DNA of 64,000 nucleotides from NCBI RefSeq assembly GCF_020829495.1, contig NZ_JAIVFQ010000001.1:62001-126000 (forward strand), read 5' to 3'. This DNA is from Nostoc favosum CHAB5714 (GTDB taxonomy: Bacteria; Cyanobacteriota; Cyanobacteriia; Cyanobacteriales; Nostocaceae). This document shows positions 18,172 through 25,381 of this stretch, piece by piece. The notes beneath the pieces are model-generated. The model was not told the origin of the DNA and ran no database searches. It worked only from the letters and a program-made list of their open reading frames with translations. Position 1 is the stretch's first letter. Each line of letters begins with the position of its first letter. The position numbers were made by a program, and so were the translations under genes.

Positions 18172-18176
18172 GTAAT

Positions 18177-19103
18177 TCAAGTCAAAATATCTTCTTTATT
18201 CCTAACGCCGTAACAAAATTCATCTACCCAAGAAGCTATACTACGGGCATTTGTGGTTGGTAGATTCACTTTGCTCTTAACATCTTGTGGTTGAATATTC
18301 GGATGTTTGCCGTTGCTTTTAACCTCAGTAGTAGTTGCTAGCGATCGCACTGGTTTACCATTACTAGAAATCTCAGTGGTAATTGCCAATGATGCGCCCA
18401 CAGGGATTCGGCTAGATGGCGCGTTGCTCTTAACTTCGGTAGCTAATGCCATAGATGGCATAATTTTAGCTTTGCTGTTAACCTCACTGGTCATTGTCGC
18501 CGATGCTCCTGAAGGTAACTGACCAGAGTGCCAGCGTACTGGTTGATATTTCCTTAGCAAACCGGAGGATGGCGTTTTTGCCGGAGTATCTGGAGCAATT
18601 TTAGTTGCATTTGCTACTATCAACTCAGGTTTGCGTGTGCGAACTACCTCAGTAGTAGCTGTAAATGATCGCACAACTTGATCGGCGCGTGGCAAGTTGG
18701 AATCTAGAGTATTGGCAAGAGAATGAGAGGCAATCTTGCTGGCAGTTACAACCGATGACAGATATTTATCCTCAGAATGCTTCTCTGGCGACTCGCTTTC
18801 AACTTGGGTTATAGCCATAGAATGGTCTGATTTTATTAAACGTAACTCTTCATCAGGACTGAAGTTAAGACCTAAAGCGGCGACTATTTTATCTGGATCG
18901 TTATTCAGATCCAGCATAAAAGCAAGTATTTCATCAAACTGGGGTTCTAAAACAGACAGTGTTGCCAAAATAAAACCGGACAAAGGACGGCGCAGACCAT
19001 CGTAAGTGCCCCAAATTCGCATTTTGACCAGCCAGGAAATATTTTGCTCGTAGTAACTTAGCCACTTTTGTTTTAAGGATTGACGCAGCTGTTGGATATT
19101 CAT
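18177..19103 (-). CDS. DUF5331-like protein with low-complexity repeats
   Basis: This 308-residue protein has an N-terminal conserved domain (MNIQQLRQSLKQKWLSYYEQ to about residue 90, with LVKMRIWGTYDGLRRPLSGF) that I recall as the cyanobacterial DUF5331. The rest is a Ser/Thr/Ala/Lys-rich low-complexity region with a loose repeat (TEVKSNGK, TEISSNGK, TSEVNSKAK) from about 110 to 285. The short C-terminal motif ASWVDEFCYGV ends the protein. The ATG at 19103 is chosen over an upstream ATG (19127) because GTGAGG lies 7-8 bases before it. Function is unknown. Confidence 0.7.
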   Translation of the reverse strand: MNIQQLRQSLKQKWLSYYEQNISWLVKMRIWGTYDGLRRPLSGFILATLSVLEPQFDEILAFMLDLNNDPDKIVAALGLNFSPDEELRLIKSDHSMAITQVESESPEKHSEDKYLSSVVTASKIASHSLANTLDSNLPRADQVVRSFTATTEVVRTRKPELIVANATKIAPDTPAKTPSSGLLRKYQPVRWHSGQLPSGASATMTSEVNSKAKIMPSMALATEVKSNAPSSRIPVGASLAITTEISSNGKPVRSLATTTEVKSNGKHPNIQPQDVKSKVNLPTTNARSIASWVDEFCYGVRNKEDILT

Positions 19104-19151
19104 TGGATGCCTCACTTCAGTCAACAAGATTGCAGAGATTGATATTATTAA

Positions 19152-19490
19152 TTAGTTTGATTTCTGGGGATGAAACCGATAATAGAGCATCTGTTGGACT
19201 CTTTGACCACCTAGCAAATGATTTTCTATCAGTAGAGATACTTCATCGGGTTGAACGCCGCTATACCAGACCATATCGGGTAATACCAGCACCATCGGCC
19301 CATTGCCACATTGTCCCAAACAGCTGCTAGCCGTTACTGTTACACCAGGGATTGGCAAGGCTGCAAAAGCTGCTAAAACCTTAACTGCACCTTGCTTTTT
19401 GCAAGTGCGATTTTGACAAACCCGCACACATTTAGGAGAAGAGGGTTGGTCTGTTGTAGGGAAGTTTGATGGTTGAGCTATGTTTGACAT
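19152..19490 (-). CDS. Thioredoxin-like [2Fe-2S] ferredoxin domain protein
   Basis: This 112-residue protein carries the four-cysteine pattern of the thioredoxin-like [2Fe-2S] ferredoxin family: CQNRTCKKQG near residues 25-34 and SSCLGQCGNGP near 57-67. The same fold occurs in the NuoE/HoxE subunits. It probably works as an electron-transfer or cluster-binding protein. It lies between a DUF5331-like gene and cysK on the same strand, separated from cysK by a 9-bp tandem repeat. Confidence 0.85.
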   Translation of the reverse strand: MSNIAQPSNFPTTDQPSSPKCVRVCQNRTCKKQGAVKVLAAFAALPIPGVTVTASSCLGQCGNGPMVLVLPDMVWYSGVQPDEVSLLIENHLLGGQRVQQMLYYRFHPQKSN

Positions 19491-19519
19491 TTTTTAACGA
19501 ACCACAGAGGCGCAGAGGA

Positions 19520-19617
19520 GAGGGAGATGAGGGAGATGAGGGAGATGAGGGAGATGAGGGAGATGAGGGAGATGAGGGAGATGAGGGAGATGAGGGAGAT
19601 GAGGGAGATGAGGGAGA
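19520..19617. repeat. 9-bp tandem repeat (GAGGGAGAT)n
   Basis: About ten uninterrupted copies of GAGGGAGAT lie between cysK and the ferredoxin-like gene. They are preceded by ACCACAGAGGCGCAGAGG, a fragment of the dispersed repeat also seen in the MITEs. Such purine-strand repeats vary in copy number between strains. Confidence 0.85.
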
Positions 19618-19660
19618 ATAAATAACCCATGCCCCATGCCCAATGCCCAATTCCCCATAA

Positions 19661-20635
19661 CTAATCTATTGAAAGTCCTTTTGAGGCTAGCCATTCAGCG
19701 TTAAATATCCGCGACTGATAGCGGGAACCACTATCACATAAGATGGTGACAATGGTATGTCCTGGCCCCAACTGTTTCGCTAGGGCAACAGCTGCGCCAA
19801 CATTAATACCTGTTGAACCGCCCATTAATAGCCCATCTTTCCTCAGCAGTTGGTAAACTACCCGTAAAGCTTCTTGGTCATCGATTTGAATCGCATCATC
19901 AGCAGGTGCGCCTTCCATATTGGCTGTGACACGACCATTGCCGATGCCTTCGGTGATGGAATTTCCTTCTATATTGATTTCGCCGGTTTTGACATAGCTA
20001 TAAAGTCCACTACCCAATGGATCGGCAACAACGCATTTAATCGCCGGATTTTGTTCTTTCAAGTACAACGCCACACCAGCATAAGTACCACCAGTACCAG
20101 TTGCAGCTGTCCATGCATCTATTTTACCATCTGTCTGTGTCCAAATTTCTGGCCCTGTGGTTTCGTAGTGGGCGCGACGGTTGGCTAAGTTATCAAACTG
20201 ATTCGCCCAAATAGCGTTTTCCAACTCAGCAGCGACTCTGCCAGATAGTTTGACGTAATTGTTTGGGTCTTTGTAGGGTACAGCAGGAACGGGACGAACT
20301 TCTGCGCCTAGTGCTGTCAGTGCGTCTATTTTTTCTTGTGACTGAGTATCGGGAATAATAATTAGGCATTTGTAGCCTTTGGCGTTGCAAATATGCGCCA
20401 GCCCAATGCCAGTATTACCAGCAGTTCCTTCTACAACTGTGCCACCGGGTTTGAGTAAACCTTTCTCTTCTGCATCTTCGATGATATAAAGTGCGGCGCG
20501 GTCTTTGACGGAACCGCCAGGATTGAGAAATTCAGCTTTAGCGAGGATTTCACATCCTGTTTCTTCACTGAAACTGTTTAAGCGAATCAGAGGTGTGTTG
20601 CCAACAGCACCGACGAAGCCATTCTTAATATCCAT
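19661..20635 (-). CDS. cysK: Cysteine synthase (O-acetylserine sulfhydrylase)
   Basis: This 324-residue PLP enzyme makes cysteine from O-acetylserine and sulfide. GNTPLIRL, then NPGGSVKDRAA with the Schiff-base lysine near residue 44, the substrate loop EGTAGNTGIGLA, and the PLP-phosphate loop TGTGGTYAG are all present. GGSTGINVGAA and CDSGSRYQSR near the C-terminus complete the family pattern. Length is normal. Confidence 0.94.
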   Translation of the reverse strand: MDIKNGFVGAVGNTPLIRLNSFSEETGCEILAKAEFLNPGGSVKDRAALYIIEDAEEKGLLKPGGTVVEGTAGNTGIGLAHICNAKGYKCLIIIPDTQSQEKIDALTALGAEVRPVPAVPYKDPNNYVKLSGRVAAELENAIWANQFDNLANRRAHYETTGPEIWTQTDGKIDAWTAATGTGGTYAGVALYLKEQNPAIKCVVADPLGSGLYSYVKTGEINIEGNSITEGIGNGRVTANMEGAPADDAIQIDDQEALRVVYQLLRKDGLLMGGSTGINVGAAVALAKQLGPGHTIVTILCDSGSRYQSRIFNAEWLASKGLSID

Positions 20636-20729
20636 TTTGACTGTACCTGTGTGAGTATCTATAAAAATTTTGGCTTATAGCGGTGGCATAATTTACAACT
20701 GATTTGCCTAAAATCAAATGATGCGTACA

Positions 20730-21341
20730 CTACCAAACTTTACTCATATTCAGAACAAACCCAGGCAATACTGATTCACCGCTAACAGTCGCGGGATTTT
20801 CCAAACATTCCTCTGGTACACCAGGACGATAAATATAGACTCGGCGATGCTTGCGGTCAATTAGCAAGCCTAGCTGTACTCCTGGCTCCCTCATATATTC
20901 CTCCATTTTTTCCTTCAACGGTTGGAGGTTATCAGAAGCCGACCTTAGTTCAAGTACAAAATCTGGACAGATGGGGGCAAATCTTTGCTGTTTTTCTGGG
21001 GAGATAGCATTCCACCGTTCCAGTTTAATCCAGGAAGCATCAGGCGTAGACACGGAGTGGCTTGTCGTCAGACATCGCTCTGCACCCGTTGAGAGCTTAA
21101 ATCCTGTGCTGGAATCAAAACAAATACCTGTCCCGTCTTTTTCTGCCCAAACTCCTAGCTGTAAGGCAACGTTGAAGTTACGATTACCCGTCTCTGAACC
21201 AGTGGGGGACATAATTGATATTTCTCCAAATTGATTCCGCTCAATGCGTAATTCACGATTAACCTGACAAAGGTCAAAAAACTGCTCGTCTGTCATTTGC
21301 ATTGAGGGAGGAATTTGCACAACTAAAGGGGATGAAAACAT
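20730..21341 (-). CDS. Uma2 family (DUF820) putative nuclease, tandem copy A
   Basis: This 203-residue member of the Uma2/DUF820 family (PD-(D/E)XK nuclease fold), greatly expanded in filamentous cyanobacteria, has unknown biological role. Visible family motifs are PPTGSETGNRN-like (MSPTGSETGNRN), TPDASWIKLERW, and PDFVLELRS with the catalytic-type Asp-(x)-Glu. DNLQPLKEKMEEYMREPGVQLGLLID follows in shorter conserved blocks. The ATG at 21341 is chosen because GAGGAAATC precedes it; longer in-frame starts lack this. It is nearly identical to the neighbouring copy. A short dispersed repeat (about 21045-21077) inserts CLTTSHSVS into the frame compared with the paralogue at 37700. Confidence 0.82.
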   Translation of the reverse strand: MFSSPLVVQIPPSMQMTDEQFFDLCQVNRELRIERNQFGEISIMSPTGSETGNRNFNVALQLGVWAEKDGTGICFDSSTGFKLSTGAERCLTTSHSVSTPDASWIKLERWNAISPEKQQRFAPICPDFVLELRSASDNLQPLKEKMEEYMREPGVQLGLLIDRKHRRVYIYRPGVPEECLENPATVSGESVLPGFVLNMSKVW

Positions 21342-21480
21342 GATGATTTCCTCTAGGTTTTGCTGTCTACCCGACTGGCTTGTATTTCTTATTCTCTCCC
21401 AAACCATTGTTACTGTTGAATTCAGCAAGCATTAACTGGGGATTCTACTAATGATTTAAGACTTAGGTATTCATTTGCTC

Positions 21481-22092
21481 CTACCACACTTTATTCAAAT
21501 TCAGAACAAACCCAGGTAATACCGATTCATCGCTAACAGTCGCGGGATTTTCCAAACATTCCTCTGGTACACCAGGACGATAAATATAGACTCGGCGATG
21601 CTTGCGGTCAATTAGCAAGCCTAGCTGTACTCCTGGCTCCCTCATATATTCCTCCATTTTCTCCTTCAACGGTTGGAGGTTATCAGAAAGCGACCTCAGT
21701 TCAAGGACAAAATCTGGACAGATGGGGGCAAATCTTTGCTGTTTTTCTTGGGAGAGAGCATTCCACCGTTCCAGTTTAATCCAGGAAGCATCAGGCGTAG
21801 ACACGGAGTGGCTTGTCGTCAGACATCGCTCTGCACCCGTTGAGAGCTTAAATCCTGTGCTGGAATCAAAACAAATACCTGTCCCGTCTTTTTCTGCCCA
21901 AACATATAATTGACCAGCGATGCTGAAGTTACGATTACCTGTCTCTGAACCAGTGGGGGGCATAATTGATATTTCTCCAAATTGATTCCGCTCAATGCGT
22001 AATTCACGATTAACCTGACAAAAGTCAAAAAACTGCTCGTCTGTCATTTGCATTGAAGGAGGAATTTGCACAACTAAAGGGGATGAAAACAT
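21481..22092 (-). CDS. Uma2 family (DUF820) putative nuclease, tandem copy B
   Basis: This 203-residue near-identical tandem duplicate of 20730-21341 differs at only a few positions (for example IAGQLYVWAEKD against VALQLGVWAEKD). It has the same GAGGAAATC ribosome binding site before ATG 22092. The in-frame dispersed-repeat insertion CLTTSHSVS is present here too (about 21796-21828), so it predates the duplication. Conserved PDFVLELRS and the DASWIKLERW segment indicate an intact nuclease fold; function is unknown. Confidence 0.82.
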   Translation of the reverse strand: MFSSPLVVQIPPSMQMTDEQFFDFCQVNRELRIERNQFGEISIMPPTGSETGNRNFSIAGQLYVWAEKDGTGICFDSSTGFKLSTGAERCLTTSHSVSTPDASWIKLERWNALSQEKQQRFAPICPDFVLELRSLSDNLQPLKEKMEEYMREPGVQLGLLIDRKHRRVYIYRPGVPEECLENPATVSDESVLPGFVLNLNKVW

Positions 22093-22371
22093 AATGATTT
22101 CCTCTAGGTTTTCCTGTCTACCCGACTGGCTTGTATTTCTTATTCTTACGCAAGTCATTCTTTTGGTGAGACGGTAATATTCGTTTTCGCCACAATTTTC
22201 TGGAAAGCAGGTGTATTTTGTGGTATTTAACTCCAACTTAAGTTTAGCAGGCAATGAAAATTAAAATAGTAATTTTACTGGGGTTGTTAAATATTTACGT
22301 GAGTTACGATACAGCATGAATAACGAGCGAATACTAACATCTTTTCTTTGTCTTAGACGGGGTGGATACTG

Positions 22372-22698
22372 ATGACATCTGAAAGCGAGCGTGAAAAAGA
22401 ACTTGAACACCGAGAACGTATATTACGAGAACGAGAAGTTGAATTGCGGCTCCGGGAAATGGAAAGTAACATCTATGCTACCGATGCGGTTTTTCATCAA
22501 ACTGTCAAGCATCAACCAGAAAATTCCCAGAAACCTTGGATGAAAAAAGTGATTCTGGGTGGGAAGCTGTTTGTTCTTGGTGTGGTAGCGCTGGTTGCAG
22601 TGAGGTTAGCCTCAGTGCTGGCTGGGTTTATCATTGTTGGTGCGCTGGGGTGGATGTCTTACAAATTATTTTTGGAATCTAAAAAAACCAATCTTTAA
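22372..22698 (+). CDS. Small coiled-coil membrane protein upstream of BDLP1
   Basis: This 108-residue protein has a highly charged N-terminal coiled coil (residues 3-35, EREKELEHRERILREREVEL), a short linker and a C-terminal hydrophobic stretch (about 62-100) that can form one or two membrane helices. Its stop lies 15 bp before the BDLP1 ATG, so the two are almost certainly co-transcribed. That suggests it is an anchor or partner for the dynamin. No family was recognised. Confidence 0.75.
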   Translation: MTSESEREKELEHRERILREREVELRLREMESNIYATDAVFHQTVKHQPENSQKPWMKKVILGGKLFVLGVVALVAVRLASVLAGFIIVGALGWMSYKLFLESKKTNL

Positions 22699-22713
22699 TT
22701 AAGGTGTATTGTT

Positions 22714-24795
22714 ATGACTGATCAAGTAGCAAATGACAGATTTATCCAAGATTTAGAGCGAGTTGCTCAAGTGCGATCGGAGATTTCTGTGTGTTTAAGT
22801 AAATTAGCCCAAACAATTAATCAAGCTGAGTTGGCTGGAGACTCTTCATCAGGTAAACTCAGTTTAGAGCGAGATATTGAAGATATTACAATAGCTAGTA
22901 AAAACCTCCGGCAAGGTGTATTTCGCCTTTTGGTATTGGGCGATATGAAACGCGGGAAAAGTACGTTTCTCAATGCCTTAATTGGGGAAAACTTATTACC
23001 AAGTGATGTTAACCCTTGTACCGCAGTGTTAACAGTTTTACGCTATGGGCCAGAAAAGAAAGTTACCATTCATTTTAATGATGGGAAAAGTCCGCAACAG
23101 CTAGATTTTCAAAACTTTAAATATAAATATACCATTGATTCGGCTGAAGCTAAAAAACTAGAGCAGGAGAAAAAACAAGCATTTCCAGATGTTGATTATG
23201 CAGTAGTTGAGTATCCCTTAACGCTACTAGAAAAGGGAATTGAAATTGTCGATAGTCCAGGATTGAATGATACAGAAGCGCGAAATGAATTATCTTTGGG
23301 TTATGTAAATAACTGCCATGCAATTTTGTTTGTGATGAGAGCTTCTCAACCTTGTACCTTGGGTGAGCGTCGCTACCTAGAAAATTATATCAAAGGTCGA
23401 GGATTGACAGTTTTCTTCTTAGTTAACGCTTGGGATCAGGTGCGGGAATCATTGATTGATCCTGATGATGTGGAAGAATTAAAAGCATCTGAGAATAGAT
23501 TGCGGCAAGTATTTAACGCGAATTTAGCAGAATATTGTACTGTAGAAGGTCAGAATATTTATGACGAACGAGTGTTTGAGCTTTCGTCAATTCAAGCACT
23601 CAGACGACGGTTAAAAAATCCCCAAGCTGATTTAGAGGGGACTGGCTTTCCGAAGTTTATGGAAGCGCTTAATACTTTTCTTACCAGAGAACGTGCGATC
23701 GCAGAACTCCGTCAAGTGAGAACCTTGGCAAGACTTGCCTGCAATCATACCCGCGAAGCAGTTGCAAGGCGCATACCATTACTCGATCAAGATGTAAATG
23801 AATTAAAAAAACGGATTGATTCAGTGGAACCTGAGTTTAACAAACTCACAGGTATTCGAGATGAATTCCAAAAAGAAATTATCAATACAAGAGACACTCA
23901 AGCAAGAACAATTTCCGAATCTTTTCGCGGCTACGTTTTAAATTTAGGTAATACTTTTGAAACCGATTTCTTGCGCTATCAGCCGGAATTAAATCTGTTT
24001 GATTTTCTCAGTAGTGGTAAACGAGAAGCATTTAACACCGCACTGCAAAAAGCCTTTGAGCAATATATCACTGACAAATCTGCTGCTTGGACATTAACTG
24101 CTGAAAAAGATATCAATGCCGCTTTTAAAGAACTTTCTCGGAGTGCTTCACAATATGGCGCGTCTTACAGTCAAGTCACAGATCAAATCACAGAAAAACT
24201 CACCGGACAAAACGTCAAAGTAAATGCCACTACTACAGCTGAAGAAGATAACTCTCCCAGCTGGGCAAAATGGGCAATGGGATTGTTATCACTGTCTAAG
24301 GGAAATCTTGCTGGTTTCGCACTAGCAGGAGCCGGATTTGATTGGAAAAATATCTTGTTAAACTACTTTACTGTAATTGGCATTGGCGGGATAATTACAG
24401 CAGTGACAGGTATTTTTCTTGGCCCCATCGGGTTTGCACTGCTAGGTTTAGGAGTAGGATTTTTGCAAGCAGATCAAGCGCGTAAAGAATTAGTTAAAAC
24501 GGCGAAGAAAGAGTTAGTTAAACATCTCCCCCAAGTCGCACATGAGCAATCTCAGGTTGTATACAATGCCGTTAAAGAGTGTTTTGACTCTTACGAAAGA
24601 GAAGTGAGTAAGCGGATTAACGATGATATTGTATCTCGGAAATCTGAATTAGATAATCTAGTCAAGCAGAAACAAACCCGCGAAATAAATCGTGAGGGTG
24701 AGTTCAATCGTTTAAAAAATTTACAAGAAGATGTAATAGCTCAGTTGCAAAAAATCGAGGCGGCGTATAGCAATTTATTAGCTTATTATAGTTGA
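22714..24795 (+). CDS. Bacterial dynamin-like protein, BDLP1 orthologue
   Basis: This 693-residue GTPase matches, from memory, the N. punctiforme BDLP1 used for crystal and cryo-EM structures, at the same length. The GTPase domain has the P-loop LGDMKRGKST with Lys82, the G3 motif VDSPGLND and the G4 motif NAWD. Helical neck and trunk bundles follow, then a hydrophobic paddle (about residues 546-585, TVIGIGGIITAVTGIFLGPI) that inserts in membranes, and a return helix to the C-terminus. BDLP1 binds lipid and forms helical coats that tubulate membranes (established for the orthologue). It is co-directional with 22372-22698 and followed, 586 bp later, by a second dynamin. Confidence 0.95.
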   Translation: MTDQVANDRFIQDLERVAQVRSEISVCLSKLAQTINQAELAGDSSSGKLSLERDIEDITIASKNLRQGVFRLLVLGDMKRGKSTFLNALIGENLLPSDVNPCTAVLTVLRYGPEKKVTIHFNDGKSPQQLDFQNFKYKYTIDSAEAKKLEQEKKQAFPDVDYAVVEYPLTLLEKGIEIVDSPGLNDTEARNELSLGYVNNCHAILFVMRASQPCTLGERRYLENYIKGRGLTVFFLVNAWDQVRESLIDPDDVEELKASENRLRQVFNANLAEYCTVEGQNIYDERVFELSSIQALRRRLKNPQADLEGTGFPKFMEALNTFLTRERAIAELRQVRTLARLACNHTREAVARRIPLLDQDVNELKKRIDSVEPEFNKLTGIRDEFQKEIINTRDTQARTISESFRGYVLNLGNTFETDFLRYQPELNLFDFLSSGKREAFNTALQKAFEQYITDKSAAWTLTAEKDINAAFKELSRSASQYGASYSQVTDQITEKLTGQNVKVNATTTAEEDNSPSWAKWAMGLLSLSKGNLAGFALAGAGFDWKNILLNYFTVIGIGGIITAVTGIFLGPIGFALLGLGVGFLQADQARKELVKTAKKELVKHLPQVAHEQSQVVYNAVKECFDSYEREVSKRINDDIVSRKSELDNLVKQKQTREINREGEFNRLKNLQEDVIAQLQKIEAAYSNLLAYYS

Positions 24796-25381
24796 TAATA
24801 GTTTATTACTCTCATTCCCAGATAGAAGCTAAAAATGCTTATAGGGAAGCTCTGAACTATGCCTCCCCTAACTATAAGTCAATACGATTCAGTTAACTAT
24901 TTCTTTCTTCCCTTCGCGTTCTTTGCGTCCTTTGCGGTTCGTTAAAATAATTGACTTTGGCAATTAGCAACGAACCGCGAAGAGCGCAAAGGACACAAAG
25001 AAATAAAGAAAGGAACTTTGGCGCAACCTAAGAGGCTGTTTGAAAAGTAATTGGTTATGATTTTAAGTACTTCTAGATCCCCCCTAGCCCCCCTTAAAAA
25101 GGGGGGAACCGGAATCAAAGCCCCCCTTTTTAAGGAGAAGAATCAAAGTCTCCCAATTTATCGGGGGATTTAGGGGTATCTAAAACGTTTTGCTACCGAC
25201 AAGAGGACTTTTCAAACATCCTCTAACAAAAAATAATGGTGTCAGAAGCTTAGTCTTAATAAGCTTTCCTATAAACGATAAATTGCTCAGTCCGAACTAA
25301 AATTTTATTATATGTTTAATTATGCCTAGCATAAACATAAAACGATATGCATGACTAGCTAGAAGCTGAGAACGAGGAACT
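24796..25381. other. Intergenic region between the two dynamin genes
   Basis: It contains an imperfect long hairpin (24911-24942 with 24969-25001; arms of the TTTGCGTCCTTTGCGGTTCG type) and a 192-bp MITE at 25032-25223. The last 150 bp are AT-rich and presumably hold the promoter of the second dynamin gene. Confidence 0.55.
25032..25223. mobile_element. MITE with GAGGCTGTTTGAAAAGT ends
   Basis: The terminal inverted repeats GAGGCTGTTTGAAAAGT (25032-25048) and ACTTTTCAAACATCCTC (25207-25223) match at 16 of 17 positions. TAA direct repeats flank the element at 25029-25031 and 25224-25226. The core holds CCCCCCTTAAAAAGGGGGG-type palindromes. It is non-coding and resembles ends of IS families that duplicate short TA-rich targets. 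Confidence 0.75.

Noticed and set aside
18307-19005. Plus-strand frames opposite the DUF5331-like gene
   Set aside because: They are complementary shadows of a low-complexity coding region with a clear gene on the minus strand.
19432-19694. Frames rich in SPS or HLP repeats between cysK and the ferredoxin-like gene
   Set aside because: They are direct translations of the 9-bp tandem repeat.
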